From Bacillota bacterium (lineage in GTDB: Bacteria > Bacillota > Clostridia > Oscillospirales > Ruminococcaceae), in contig JAEZVA010000007.1 of the NCBI GenBank assembly GCA_023443315.1, forward strand, positions 1-31,834: 31,834 nucleotides of DNA, in the 5' to 3' direction. Below are positions 23,295 to 31,834 of this stretch, piece by piece. Every line of letters begins with the position of its first letter. Position 1 is the stretch's first letter. Position numbers and translations under genes: made by a program. The notes below the pieces were generated by a model that worked only from the letters and a program-made list of their open reading frames with translations, was not told the DNA's origin and searched no databases.

Positions 23295-24227
23295 CTATCT
23301 GTATAATTTGCCCTGCCATAGACCCTGCTCCGCCAGCGCCTTATCAATGCCGCCCAGCACCGCAATCTTATCAAGGCTCCACAGCGGCGCAAGCAGGGTA
23401 TCGCGCGCGCCGTCGCCCGTAACGCGTTCTATCACGGTCTCGGGCGGTAAAACGGCAAGCTGTGCGCACACGGTATTGATGTAATCCTCCCGTGTCATGG
23501 GGGTAACCTCGCCGCGCCGGTAGCTTTGGGCAAGCGCGGAATCGCGCAGGATGTGCAAAAGATGCAGCTTAACCGCGTCGGGGCGCAGCTCTGCCACCGC
23601 GCGTGCTGTTTGTATCATCTCGTCGGGCGTTTCGCCCGGCAGCCCGTTGATTAGGTGGATACACACGCGGATGCCCTTTTGCTTTAAGCGGTGGTAGCTA
23701 TCTGTAAACTCTTTGTAATTATGTCCGCGGTTAATACGCTGTGCGGTGTGGTCGTTTGCGGTTTGCAGACCAAGCTCCACCGTCAGGTAGGTTTGTTTCG
23801 ACAGCTGCGCCAGGTAGTCCGTCACGTCGTCCGGCAGTGCGTCGCACCGCGTGGCGACCGAAAGCCCGCATACATCGGGCACCGCAAGCGCCGTTTCGTA
23901 TAGTTCCTTTAGTACGGGCAGCGGGGCATAGGTGTTGGTGTGCGCCTGAAAATAGGCGATGACCCTCGCGCCCTGCCATCCGGCTTGAATACGCGCAAGC
24001 TCGCCCGTAATCTGGCTGCGGATATCCAGCGCACCCTGTGTAAACTCCGACCCGCCCGCGCGGCAAAACACGCACCCGCCGCTGCCCTTGGTGCCGTCGA
24101 TGTTCGGGCAGGTAAGCCCCGCGTCGATTACCGCCTTGAACACGCGGTGTGAAAACCGGCGCGAAAGATGATAGCGCAGGGTGTGGTAGCGCTTATTGTC
24201 GTCGCTGTTGGCAAATGGGTTTTGCAT
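23295..24227 (-). CDS. yhcC: TIGR01212-family radical SAM protein (YhcC-like)
   Basis: A 310-aa radical SAM protein of the YhcC group. The N-terminal RYHTLRYHLSRRFSHRVFK, the spaced cluster cysteines in LTCPNIDGTKGSGGCVFC, and YFQAHTNTYAPL are the family signature. HLINGLPGETPDEM and VKLHLLHILRDSALA follow in the usual order. The reaction is not established; the fold is related to Elp3/HemN-type enzymes, and a tRNA-related role has been suggested for the wider group. The ATG has a modest ACGGGAT site. The 263 bases upstream, to the lipoprotein stop, hold nothing I can identify. Confidence 0.92.
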   Translation of the reverse strand: MQNPFANSDDNKRYHTLRYHLSRRFSHRVFKAVIDAGLTCPNIDGTKGSGGCVFCRAGGSEFTQGALDIRSQITGELARIQAGWQGARVIAYFQAHTNTYAPLPVLKELYETALAVPDVCGLSVATRCDALPDDVTDYLAQLSKQTYLTVELGLQTANDHTAQRINRGHNYKEFTDSYHRLKQKGIRVCIHLINGLPGETPDEMIQTARAVAELRPDAVKLHLLHILRDSALAQSYRRGEVTPMTREDYINTVCAQLAVLPPETVIERVTGDGARDTLLAPLWSLDKIAVLGGIDKALAEQGLWQGKLYR

Positions 24228-24490
24228 CGGTATCCCGTTTCTTTCGTCGCTTTTTGGGCTCCGGCAGATGCCGCCGTTTACCCAATAGACCCTATCATAT
24301 CAGATTAACTTGTAAAAGTAAAGCCGCCCACAGTGCCGCCTACGAATACCGTTCGTTGATACATATTTTACTATAAATTCGTGCCAAACCCCACAAAGCA
24401 AAGCGCTTAACTACTTAATTAATGGTATAAGGAACAACGCCCCAAAGCCGCGGCTCGGACGAATAACGAGATAACGGTTTTACCTGCCTG

Positions 24491-24829
24491 CTACTGCAAC
24501 GTAACAGTCGGTTTATAATCGTTCATATCGAGTATCGGCTTTAAGCTGTAATCGATCTTCGCGCTGTCAATCTCCTCGCCGGTTGCTTCGCGAACATGGT
24601 CGGCAATGTTGTTTCGCACCATATCGTCCAATTCATACACATCGGTGCCGTAGGGTATTTGAATGGTCAATAGCAGGTTGTCGATACCCTGCGCATCATG
24701 AACAATAAAAAAATGCATACTCTGCTCGTTTTCTGGCAGTGCGGCGGGTGATGCAGAGCCGTTGCCGGTACACCCTGCCATAAGCAGCATCAGTGCGATG
24801 ACCATTGTCAGCATGAATAACCGTTTCAT
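24491..24829 (-). CDS. Small lipoprotein of unknown function
   Basis: A 112-aa exported lipoprotein. The signal peptide KRLFMLTMVIALMLLMAGC ends in the lipobox LMAGC, placing lipidated Cys at residue 19. The mature part starts with a flexible Gly/Ser/Ala stretch and then a small acidic domain (FFIVHDAQGIDNLLLTIQI, then a helix around VYELDDMVRNNIADHVREA). I do not recognise the family. The ATG follows GGAGGG with seven bases between. It has its own promoter, and the 263-base gap after it carries no clear terminator. Confidence 0.8.
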   Translation of the reverse strand: MKRLFMLTMVIALMLLMAGCTGNGSASPAALPENEQSMHFFIVHDAQGIDNLLLTIQIPYGTDVYELDDMVRNNIADHVREATGEEIDSAKIDYSLKPILDMNDYKPTVTLQ

Positions 24830-24934
24830 CTCAAAACCCTCCTAAACTATTGTCTTACCATGTTGCCGCAATTGGGCGAAATCCAACGCAAAACAACGCG
24901 GTGGTGCATACCTCTTTGTATTGTAATATTATAC

Positions 24935-24962
24935 ATTATAGCTCACAAAATGGAAATTACAA
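24935..24962 (-). promoter_or_regulatory. Promoter for the small lipoprotein gene
   Basis: On the minus strand TTGTAA (24962-24957) and a perfect TATAAT (24940-24935) are 16 bases apart. A second TATAAT lies at 24933-24928. The leader would be about 100 bases. Confidence 0.5.
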
Positions 24963-24975
24963 TGAATATAGCAAA

Positions 24976-25025
24976 GGAAAGAACCGCCGGTTAAGGAAAA
25001 ATCCCTTACACGGCGGCGTCTTTCC
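24976..25025 (-). terminator. Large hairpin after leuB, probable end of the leucine operon
   Basis: GGAAAGA...CCGCCG (24976-24989) pairs with CGGCGG..TCTTTCC (25011-25025), and an inner stem TAAGG/CCTTA adds to it. On the minus strand TTTGC follows. It lies 38 bases past the leuB stop. Confidence 0.6.
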
Positions 25026-25062
25026 TGTCTGTTTTCGGTTTGGACGAAAAAGACAAGCTATA

Positions 25063-26151
25063 TTATATAGTTTCGTGGAGAGCAGAAAGAATCAGAGCGG
25101 TCATGCCGTCGCAGTTTACGGTCTGCTCGCCCGTTCGGGCGATGTCCGCGGTGCGCGCGCCGCCCTTTAGTACCGACGCCACCGCGTTCTCGATCGCCTG
25201 TGCCTCATCGGCAAGCCCGAGCGAAAGCCGCAGCATCAGCGCGCACGAAAGGATGGTGGCGATGGGGTTTGCAACACCCTTGCCCGCAATGTCGGGCGCA
25301 GAGCCGTGAATCGGCTCGTACATGCCGCGAGTGCCGTCACCGAGCGATGCGCTCGAAAGCAGCCCGATCGAACCAGTGAGCATCGACGCCTCGTCGGATA
25401 GGATATCGCCAAACATATTGCTCGTTACCACCACGTCAAACTGCGACGGATTGCGGATAAGCTGCATCGCGGCGTTATCCACCAGCATATCGGTGCAGGT
25501 CACGTCGGGGTAATTCTTCGCGACCGCGTGCACCACCTCGCGCCACAGGCGGGAGCTTTCGAGCACGTTTGCCTTGTCTACGCTGATCACCTGTCTTTTG
25601 CGCGTTCTCGCCAAATCAAACGCCACCTTTGCAATGCGGCGAATCTCGGTTACGTTGTACGCCTCGGTGTCAAATGCCTCCTCGCCGCCTTCGCTTGTGC
25701 GCCTTCCGCGCTCGCCAAAGTAGATGCCGCCCGTCAGCTCGCGGATGATAACAAGGTCGATGCCGTTACCCGCAATGTCGGTGCGCAGGGGGCAGGCGGA
25801 GGAGAGCGCCTCAAACAGCTGGGCGGGGCGGATGTTTGCGTACAGCCCAAGTGCCTTGCGAATACCCAGCAGCGCCGCCTCGGGGCGCAGGTGTCCGGGC
25901 AGGGTGTCCCACTTCGGACCGCCCACGGCACCCAGCAGCACGCTGTCGCTTGCAAGGCAGCCGTCTACCGTTTCCTTCGGCAGGGGGTTGCCCGTTGCGT
26001 CGTACGCTGCGCCGCCCATCAAGTATTTTTTGTAGTTGAAGGTGTGCCCGTATTTTGCGCCCACCGCGTCCATTACGCGGATGGAGGCCTGCACAATCTC
26101 GGGTCCGATGCCGTCGCCTTCGATAACCGCTATAGTATAGTTCATATCCAT
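25063..26151 (-). CDS. leuB: 3-isopropylmalate dehydrogenase
   Basis: A 362-aa NAD-dependent decarboxylating dehydrogenase, third step of leucine synthesis; it can also act on the methylmalate analogue in the citramalate route. Motifs are IAVIEGDGIGPEIV, GAVGGPKWDTLP, IRPAQLFEALSS, VIIRELTGGIYFGERG, the NAD and metal site NMFGDILSDEASMLTGSIGL, and EPIHGSAPDIAGKG. The ATG at 26151 is chosen because AAAGG lies seven bases upstream; the long frame from 26199 overlaps leuD. It is the last gene of the ilvD-leuA-cimA-leuC-leuD-leuB operon, 31 bases after leuD. Confidence 0.96.
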   Translation of the reverse strand: MDMNYTIAVIEGDGIGPEIVQASIRVMDAVGAKYGHTFNYKKYLMGGAAYDATGNPLPKETVDGCLASDSVLLGAVGGPKWDTLPGHLRPEAALLGIRKALGLYANIRPAQLFEALSSACPLRTDIAGNGIDLVIIRELTGGIYFGERGRRTSEGGEEAFDTEAYNVTEIRRIAKVAFDLARTRKRQVISVDKANVLESSRLWREVVHAVAKNYPDVTCTDMLVDNAAMQLIRNPSQFDVVVTSNMFGDILSDEASMLTGSIGLLSSASLGDGTRGMYEPIHGSAPDIAGKGVANPIATILSCALMLRLSLGLADEAQAIENAVASVLKGGARTADIARTGEQTVNCDGMTALILSALHETI

Positions 26152-26182
26152 TCCCGTGCCTTTCCTGATATCGGTGCGCCGA

Positions 26183-26662
26183 TTAGCTGCCCTTGGCAAG
26201 CGATTTAAGCAGACCGCCCGCCGCCACGATGTTCTGTAAGAACGCGGGGAACGGCTTAAAGGTGACGGTTGCGCCCTTGGTGTGGTTAGTCAGCTCGCCC
26301 TTGTCAAAGTCGATGCTCACCTTGTCGCCCTCGTCGATGTCCGCGTCGCATTCGATGATGGGCAGCCCGATGTTGATGGCGTTGCGGTAGAAGATGCGCG
26401 CAAAGCTCTTTGCCACCACGCAGGAGATGCCGCTGGTTTTAATGGCAAGGGGCGCGTGCTCGCGGGAGGAGCCGCAGCCGAAGTTTGCGCCGCCAACCAT
26501 CACGTCGCCCTGCCTTACACGGTCTACAAAGGTCTTGTCAAGGTCCTCCATGCAGTGGGCGGCTAGCTCTTTTGCGTCGGAGGTGTTGAGGTAGCGCGCG
26601 GGGATGATGACGTCGGTATCCACGTTATCGCCGTATTTAATCACGGTCGCGTTTGTGATCAT
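26183..26662 (-). CDS. leuD: 3-isopropylmalate dehydratase small subunit
   Basis: A 159-aa swivelling subunit that pairs with LeuC to isomerise 2- to 3-isopropylmalate, and citramalate to methylmalate in the citramalate pathway. The motifs DNVDTDVIIPARYL, GGANFGCGSSREHAP and FARIFYRNAINIGLP are intact. The short form is the version found with HacA-type LeuC in Clostridia and archaea. An AAAGGAA site lies upstream of the ATG. It is 93 bases after leuC in the operon. Confidence 0.95.
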   Translation of the reverse strand: MITNATVIKYGDNVDTDVIIPARYLNTSDAKELAAHCMEDLDKTFVDRVRQGDVMVGGANFGCGSSREHAPLAIKTSGISCVVAKSFARIFYRNAINIGLPIIECDADIDEGDKVSIDFDKGELTNHTKGATVTFKPFPAFLQNIVAAGGLLKSLAKGS

Positions 26663-26755
26663 AGCTATCCAGTTCCTTTCAATCGGGTCGGTGCGCGTAT
26701 CGGTATGCGCAAAGACCTTGATGTATCGTACTGCCCGTTATAACGAAGCGTTGTA

Positions 26756-28015
26756 TTAAATGCCCTCGGGGGACGCGATCTTTCCGGCGATCGCAGACGC
26801 CGCCGCAACGGCGGGGCTTGCTAGGTACACCTCGCTTTTGGGGTGACCCATGCGCCCAATGAAGTTGCGGTTGGTGGTGGCAACGCAGCGTTCGCCCTCG
26901 GCAAGAATGCCCATGTGTCCGCCCAGGCAGGGACCGCAGGTGGGGGTGCTTACGATGCAGCCCGCCTCGATAAAGTCTTTGAGCAACCCTTCTTCCATTG
27001 CCTGCAGGTAGATCTTCTGCGTTGCGGGGATGATGATGGTTCTTACGTTTTTATCAACACGTCTGCCCTTAAGGATGGCAGCAGCCTCGCGCAGGTCGGA
27101 CAATCTGCCGTTGGTGCACGAGCCAATGACCACCTGGTCAATGGTAACCTCGCCCGCCTCGTCTACCGTCTTGGTGTTGCTGGGCAGGTGGGGGAACGCC
27201 ACGGTGGGGCGAATGGTCGAAAGATCGATGTCATACACCGCGTCGTAAGGTGCGTCCTCGTCCGCCGCAAAGATGACGGGCCCACGGTCGCTGTGCTCGG
27301 CAATGTACGCGAGTGTGACCTCATCCACAGGGAAGATGCCGTTCTTGCCGCCCGCCTCAATCGCCATATTGGCAACACACAGGCGGTCGTCTATCGTTAG
27401 ATTCTTTACGCCGTCGCCCACAAACTCCATCGACTTATACAGCGCGCCGTCCACACCGATCATGCCGATGATGTGCAGGATTAAATCCTTACCCGAAACG
27501 TGTTTAGCGAATTTGCCCGTCAGGTTAAACTGAATGGCACTCGGCACCTTAAACCATGCCTTGCCGTACGCCATGCCCGCCGCCATATCGGTGGAGCCGA
27601 CGCCGGTGCTGAACGCGCCCAGTGCGCCGTAGGTGCAGGTGTGGCTGTCCGCACCGATGATAACGTCGCCTGCAACCACCAGTCCCTTTTCGGGCAGTAG
27701 TGCGTGCTCCACGCCCATCTCGCCGACGTCAAAGAAGTTCTCTATCCCCTTTTTGCGGGCAAACTCGCGCACCTGCTTGCTCTGCTCGGCGGCCTTAATG
27801 TCCTTGTTGGGGGTAAAGTGGTCGAGCACCAATGCAATCTTGCTTTGGCTAAACACCTCGCCACAGGACGCCTTTTCGTACTCGTTGATGGCAACGGGGG
27901 AGGTAATGTCGTTACCCAGCACCAGATCCAGGTCCGCCATAATCATATCCCCGGCGGTGACCTCCTTCTTGCCGCAATGGCTTGCCAAAATCTTTTGCGT
28001 CATTGTCATTGCCAT
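26756..28015 (-). CDS. leuC: 3-isopropylmalate dehydratase large subunit
   Basis: A 419-aa aconitase-family protein carrying a [4Fe-4S] cluster, bound by C300 (GSCTNGR), C360 and C363 (TPTCGPCLGG). GADSHTCTYGALGAFSTGVG is the usual substrate-site region. The length of about 420 matches the HacA-type large subunit. The ATG at 28015 (MAMTMTQKILA) is chosen because GGAAAG lies eight bases upstream; the frame to 28084 has no such site. The 132 bases before it, after the cimA stop, hold a strong hairpin. Confidence 0.95.
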   Translation of the reverse strand: MAMTMTQKILASHCGKKEVTAGDMIMADLDLVLGNDITSPVAINEYEKASCGEVFSQSKIALVLDHFTPNKDIKAAEQSKQVREFARKKGIENFFDVGEMGVEHALLPEKGLVVAGDVIIGADSHTCTYGALGAFSTGVGSTDMAAGMAYGKAWFKVPSAIQFNLTGKFAKHVSGKDLILHIIGMIGVDGALYKSMEFVGDGVKNLTIDDRLCVANMAIEAGGKNGIFPVDEVTLAYIAEHSDRGPVIFAADEDAPYDAVYDIDLSTIRPTVAFPHLPSNTKTVDEAGEVTIDQVVIGSCTNGRLSDLREAAAILKGRRVDKNVRTIIIPATQKIYLQAMEEGLLKDFIEAGCIVSTPTCGPCLGGHMGILAEGERCVATTNRNFIGRMGHPKSEVYLASPAVAAASAIAGKIASPEGI

Positions 28016-28070
28016 AGTTTCATCTTTCCTTTCCATACCGTATTCGCTCATGCGGTGCGCCCTGCCCATT

Positions 28071-28099
28071 CGCCGCTTTTGCATCCCCCAAAAGCGGCG
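28071..28099 (-). other. Intercistronic hairpin between cimA and leuC
   Basis: CGCCGCTTTT (28071-28080) pairs perfectly with AAAAGCGGCG (28090-28099) around nine bases. No T-run follows on the minus strand, so it is more likely an RNA stability or processing element than a terminator. Confidence 0.55.
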
Positions 28100-28147
28100 G
28101 CGACCAAACTCTCACCTCATACTATATTCCTGACTAAGAACAAACCC

Positions 28148-29713
28148 TTACACGTCCATTAACGCGTATTCAATCGAATCCACCAGCGCCTCCCAGCTTG
28201 CGGCGATGATGTCGGTGGAGACGCCCACCGTTATCCATTTGCGTGTGCCGTCGCTGCTTTCAATCAGCACGCGCACCTTTGCGCCTGTGGCGTGCTCCGC
28301 CTGCAGTACGCGCACCTTATAGTCGGTCAGGTGAACCCGCTCAAGCTGCGGGTAAAACACCATCAGTGCCTTGCGAAGCGCAAGGTCCAGCGCGTGTACC
28401 GGACCGTTGCCCACCGCCGCAGTGGTTTCGTACGTGCCGCCCACCTGAATCTTCAGCATCGCGCTTGCGTTGGTTTCGCCGTCGGGGGATGGGAACTCCC
28501 CGTTGGTTTTGTACATATCCAGGCTGAAGTGGGGGGTAAACAAACCCAGCGCGCGCTTGACAAGCAGCTCAAAGCTTGCGTCCGCCGCCTCAAACTGGTA
28601 GCCCTCGTGCTCCTTATCCTTCAGCAGGGCAAGCAGCTCGGCGGTTTGCCCCGCGTCGGTGACGGCCTGTGCCACCGATGTGCCCGCAAGCTTTGCCATT
28701 AGCGCGTTGCGCCCCGCAACCTCGGATAGCAAGAATCGGCGGCTGTTGCCCACCGAATCGGGCGGGATATGCTCGAAGCTGCGGGAGAGCTTGTTTACGC
28801 CGTCGATGTGCATGCCGCCCTTGTGGGCGAACGCACTGCTGCCGACGTAGGGCATATTGCCCCGCAGGCTCATGTTGCTAATCTCCGAAAGCTTCACGGC
28901 GGTGGGGGTGAGCTTTTGCATGTCGCCCGTTACACAGCGGTACCCCTTTTTAAGCTGCAGCGTCGGGATGATAGTGGACAGGTTTGCGTTGCCGCACCGC
29001 TCGCCAATGCCGGTAAACGTTCCTTGTATGTGCGTAGCCCCCGCCTCCACCGAAACGATGGAGTTTGCCACCGCGCAGCCGATGTCGTTGTGGCAGTGAA
29101 TGCCCACGCGCACCTGCGGGAAGGTTGTGCACACCGTTTTGGTGATATCTGAAATTTCGACGGGGTCTGCCCCGCCGTTGGTATCGCACAGGCAGAGCAC
29201 ATCTGCACCCGCTCTGGTTGCGGCGTCCAGCACCTTTAGGGCGTACTCCGAGTTTGCCTTGTAGCCGTCAAAGAAGTGCTCCGCGTCAAAGATTACTTCT
29301 TTGCCGTTTTGCTTCATGAACGCGATGGTGTCGTACACCAGGGCAAGGTTTTCTTCTGGCGTTGCCTTTAGCACCTCGGTCACGTGCAGGTCCCACGACT
29401 TGCCGAAGATTGACACCGCGGGGGTGTTTGCGCTAAGCAGCGAGCGCACGTTTTCGTCGTCTTCTACCGCAATATTCTTGCGGCGGGTGCTGCCAAAGGC
29501 ACACAGCTTTGCGTTTACAAGGTTTAGCTCCTGCGCCTTTTCAAAAAACTCCATGTCCTTGGGGTTCGAGACGGGGTTGCCTGCCTCAATATATGCGACA
29601 CCAAAGCCATCAAGCACCTTTGCAATGGCGAGCTTATCGGATACCGAAAAGGATATCCCCTCGCTTTGCGCCCCATCGCGCAGAGTGGTGTCCAGTATCT
29701 CAAGCTGTTTCAT
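28148..29713 (-). CDS. cimA: (R)-citramalate synthase
   Basis: A 521-aa DRE-TIM metallolyase that condenses acetyl-CoA with pyruvate to citramalate, opening the threonine-independent isoleucine route. LDTTLRDGAQSEGI holds the conserved R and D; GIHCHNDIGCAVANS supplies the HxH metal ligands, with TFTGIGERCGNANL after it. The C-terminal ~150 residues form the LeuA-type regulatory domain (GPVHALDLALRKAL, TGAKVRVLIES). The sequence follows the TIGR00977 type of citramalate synthase rather than true LeuA: GAQSEGI and AFAHKGGMHIDGV in place of GEQSPG and AFAHESGIHQHGV. The ATG at 29713 gives the canonical MKQLEILDTTLRDG. It lies 73 bases after leuA. Confidence 0.92.
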   Translation of the reverse strand: MKQLEILDTTLRDGAQSEGISFSVSDKLAIAKVLDGFGVAYIEAGNPVSNPKDMEFFEKAQELNLVNAKLCAFGSTRRKNIAVEDDENVRSLLSANTPAVSIFGKSWDLHVTEVLKATPEENLALVYDTIAFMKQNGKEVIFDAEHFFDGYKANSEYALKVLDAATRAGADVLCLCDTNGGADPVEISDITKTVCTTFPQVRVGIHCHNDIGCAVANSIVSVEAGATHIQGTFTGIGERCGNANLSTIIPTLQLKKGYRCVTGDMQKLTPTAVKLSEISNMSLRGNMPYVGSSAFAHKGGMHIDGVNKLSRSFEHIPPDSVGNSRRFLLSEVAGRNALMAKLAGTSVAQAVTDAGQTAELLALLKDKEHEGYQFEAADASFELLVKRALGLFTPHFSLDMYKTNGEFPSPDGETNASAMLKIQVGGTYETTAAVGNGPVHALDLALRKALMVFYPQLERVHLTDYKVRVLQAEHATGAKVRVLIESSDGTRKWITVGVSTDIIAASWEALVDSIEYALMDV

Positions 29714-29786
29714 GTGTGTTCCCAAACCCTTTCCGGCTGCCGCCACTTTACTGCTGTGCCTCGTATTAAAAGAATAATTTTTCGGT

Positions 29787-31301
29787 TTATTGCACCGTGC
29801 GAAGCAGCTTGTTGGTTGCGTTTAAGTACGCAAGCAGGCTCGCTTCAATAATATCGGTAGAAAGACCCCTGCCGGTATAGATGCGGTCGCCCGCGCGCAG
29901 CTTCACCATAACCTCACCCAGCGCGTCACGCCCCTCGCCTACCGAGCGGATGGCGTAGTCCTCCAGCGAGTGCTCGGGCGCGCCCGTCACCTTGGAGATG
30001 GCGTTAAAGGATGCGTCGATGGGTCCGTCGCCGATGGCAACCTCCTCCTTCTCCTCGCCGTCCTTCTCAAGCCGCACCACGCTGGATGCAGTGGCAAAGT
30101 TGCTGGCGTGTACGTCAAAGCGGCTGAGCTTGTAGTCGCCCTTGATAGTTGGCGCCTTGCTCGAGACAATCGCCTCAAGGTCAAGGCGAGTTACCTCTTT
30201 TTTCTTGTCGCACAGCTCTTTAAACTGCGCAAAGTAGAGGTCAATCTCCTCGGGGGTGGGCTCGTAGCCCCATTCCTTAAGCTGGTCGGCAAACGCGTGG
30301 CGTCCGCTGTGCTTGCCCAGAACCATCTTGTTCTTTTTCAGCCCAATCGATTCGGGGGTCATAATCTCGTAGGTGGTGCGCTCGGCGGCGACACCGTGCT
30401 GATGGATGCCCGACTCATGCGCAAACGCGTTCTTGCCCACAATGGGCTTATTCAGCGGCGGGATTACGCCGATGGTGTTGTAAATCAGGCGGCTTGCCTT
30501 GGTAATCTGAGTGGTGTCGATGTCGGTGTAGCACCCGAGCGACTGGCGACGGGTGTGAACCGCCATCGCGATCTCCTCGAGCGCCGCGTTGCCCGCACGC
30601 TCGCCCAGACCGTTGATGGTGCATTCCACCTGCGAAGCACCGGCGCGAATACCGGCAAGCGAATTTGCAACCGCCATGCCAAGGTCGTTGTGGCAGTGCA
30701 TCGAAATACGCGCGCGGTCAATGTTATCCACGTTCTTTATCAGGTATTCAATCAGGGTGTACATCTCCTCAGGGGTGGTGTAGCCCACGGTGTCAGGGAT
30801 GTTCACAATCGTAGCGCCCGCCGCAATGACCTTGCGCAGCACCTTGGCAAGGAACTCCGGCTCGCTGCGGGTGGCATCCTCGCACGAAAACTCTACCTGC
30901 GAGCAACGCTTCTTTGCGTACGCGACCATCGCCTCGGCTTGCTCGAGCACCCGGTCGGGTGTCATGCGCAGCTTATATTCCATATGAATGGGCGAGGTGG
31001 CGATAAAGGTGTGAATCAGCGGAGACTGTGCGTGCCGCACCGCCTCGTAGGATGCGTCGATGTCCTTTTCTAGTGCGCGGGAGAGCGAAGCAACGGTGCA
31101 GTCCTTGACCGTCTTTGCAATGGTTTCGATTGACTCGAAGTCGCCCTTGCTCGAGATAGCAAAGCCTGCTTCGATGATATCCACCTTTAGACGCTCAAGC
31201 TGGCGTGCAACCTCAATCTTCTCTTCAAGGTTCATGCTGCAGCCGGGGGACTGCTCGCCGTCGCGCAGGGTGGTGTCGAAAATATAAATCTTTCTATCCA
31301 T
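29787..31301 (-). CDS. leuA: 2-isopropylmalate synthase
   Basis: A 504-aa enzyme that condenses acetyl-CoA with 2-ketoisovalerate, the first step of leucine synthesis. IYIFDTTLRDGEQSPGCSMN and the metal-binding HCHNDLG (H202, H204) define the catalytic barrel; AFAHESGIHQHGVAAERTTYEI forms the linker side. The C-terminal regulatory domain (DGPIDASFNAISKVTG, GRGLSTDIIEASLLAYL) is present, so leucine feedback is expected. The ATG at 31301 is chosen for MDRKIYIFDTT and the GGGAGAAC site upstream; the frame to 31325 adds eight residues with no RBS. It follows ilvD by 29 bases. Confidence 0.96.
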   Translation of the reverse strand: MDRKIYIFDTTLRDGEQSPGCSMNLEEKIEVARQLERLKVDIIEAGFAISSKGDFESIETIAKTVKDCTVASLSRALEKDIDASYEAVRHAQSPLIHTFIATSPIHMEYKLRMTPDRVLEQAEAMVAYAKKRCSQVEFSCEDATRSEPEFLAKVLRKVIAAGATIVNIPDTVGYTTPEEMYTLIEYLIKNVDNIDRARISMHCHNDLGMAVANSLAGIRAGASQVECTINGLGERAGNAALEEIAMAVHTRRQSLGCYTDIDTTQITKASRLIYNTIGVIPPLNKPIVGKNAFAHESGIHQHGVAAERTTYEIMTPESIGLKKNKMVLGKHSGRHAFADQLKEWGYEPTPEEIDLYFAQFKELCDKKKEVTRLDLEAIVSSKAPTIKGDYKLSRFDVHASNFATASSVVRLEKDGEEKEEVAIGDGPIDASFNAISKVTGAPEHSLEDYAIRSVGEGRDALGEVMVKLRAGDRIYTGRGLSTDIIEASLLAYLNATNKLLRTVQ

Positions 31302-31330
31302 GTCGTTCGTTCTCCCTATACACATTTAAG

Positions 31331-31834
31331 TTAATTTGGTGGCTGTTGTTTTTCGTAGCAGACGGGCACCGCGCCTTTATCCGCGCTGGTGACCATGCTT
31401 TGGTATTTTTTTAGTACGCCGGTTACCGCTAACGGCGGCTTTAGCGTCATAGACGCTTTGCGCGCGGCTAGCTCCTCGTCGGTTAGCAAAACCTCCAGCT
31501 TATACTCGGGGATGTTGATGGAGACAATGTCGCCCTCCTGCAGGTAGGCAATCGGTCCGCCCAGTGCCGCTTCGGGCGAAAGGTGACCGATGGCGGCGCC
31601 TCGCGTTGCACCTGAGAACCGTCCGTCGGTGATGAGTGCGACCTCTTTGTCAAGCCCCATGCCCGCAATGGCGGAGGTGGGGGCGAGCATCTCGCGCATA
31701 CCCGGTCCCCCTGCGGGACCCTCGTAGCGAATCACCACCACGTCGCCGCTGTGAATCTCGCCGCCGAAGATTGCTTTGCTTGCCTCGTCCTCGCTGTTAA
31801 ACACCCGGGCGGGACCCTTGTGCACCAGCATGCT
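31331..31834 (-). CDS. ilvD: Dihydroxy-acid dehydratase, C-terminal part (partial)
   Basis: The last ~167 residues of IlvD, the iron-sulfur dehydratase shared by the valine, leucine and isoleucine pathways. The visible C-terminal domain has LVHKGPARVFNSEDEA, VIRYEGPAGGPGMREML, LITDGRFSGATRG and HLSPEAALGGPIA, all diagnostic. The frame continues beyond the window end, so the listed methionine at 31831 is internal, not a start. The cluster cysteines are outside. It is the first operon gene seen here; any upstream promoter or T-box leader would lie further right. Confidence 0.95.
   Translation of the reverse strand, partial: SMLVHKGPARVFNSEDEASKAIFGGEIHSGDVVVIRYEGPAGGPGMREMLAPTSAIAGMGLDKEVALITDGRFSGATRGAAIGHLSPEAALGGPIAYLQEGDIVSINIPEYKLEVLLTDEELAARKASMTLKPPLAVTGVLKKYQSMVTSADKGAVPVCYEKQQPPN

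Noticed and set aside
29970..31073. 367-codon open frame opposite leuA
   Set aside because: Antisense to a fully intact LeuA, with no domain and no gene context.

Overview
The window looks like a chromosome segment from a strictly anaerobic, low-oxygen-adapted Firmicute of class Clostridia, with moderately high GC in coding regions. Support for this comes from an oxygen-sensitive class III ribonucleotide reductase (nrdD-nrdG), a GTP-type PEP carboxykinase, a BspA-like leucine-rich repeat surface protein with a dockerin-like tail, Gram-positive ribosome binding sites (AGGAGG type) and sigma-A promoters. No phage, IS element, CRISPR array, rRNA or tRNA was seen. The exact genus cannot be read from the sequence.

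Layout. 1-38 is the start of a dusB-like gene leaving the window. 133-684 is an unrecognised protein, divergent from polA. 869-5486 is a housekeeping run: polA, a YwlE-type arginine phosphatase, rimI and tsaD, ending in a clear terminator. 5532-6021 holds a consensus promoter and a ~300-nt leader before pckG (6022-7782). 7926-10661 encodes a secreted LRR/Big2/dockerin-like protein. 10759-15560 is a minus-strand accessory block of small enzymes: DJ-1/PfpI, SRPBCC, Nudix, methyltransferase, macrodomain, a GNAT gene broken by an amber codon, and a membrane-anchored serine hydrolase. 15656-17518 pairs an SPL-like radical SAM protein with manA. 17680-17813 carries a short GC-rich interspersed repeat. 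17879-18841 holds a type IV prepilin and a diverged paralogue lacking the processing glycine. 18842-19644 is a long non-coding stretch with an nrdD promoter and structured leader. 19645-22460 is nrdD-nrdG. 22534-24829 holds an alpha/beta hydrolase, a YhcC-family radical SAM protein and a small lipoprotein. 25063-31834 is a minus-strand branched-chain amino acid operon, ilvD-leuA-cimA-leuC-leuD-leuB.

How the genes work together. The last operon combines leucine synthesis (LeuA, LeuCD, LeuB) with citramalate synthase, so the same LeuCD/LeuB enzymes can also serve a pyruvate-derived, threonine-independent isoleucine route, with IlvD acting at the shared late step. NrdD and NrdG form a translationally coupled radical enzyme and activase pair for anaerobic dNTP synthesis. 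RimI and TsaD are commonly neighbours in translation-quality operons.

No complete, clearly new multi-gene system is evident. The best candidates for something undescribed are the two-gene pilin/unprocessed-pilin pair, the structured leaders of nrdD and pckG, and the three-supermodule architecture of the LRR protein. All hairpins and alignments were worked out by eye.
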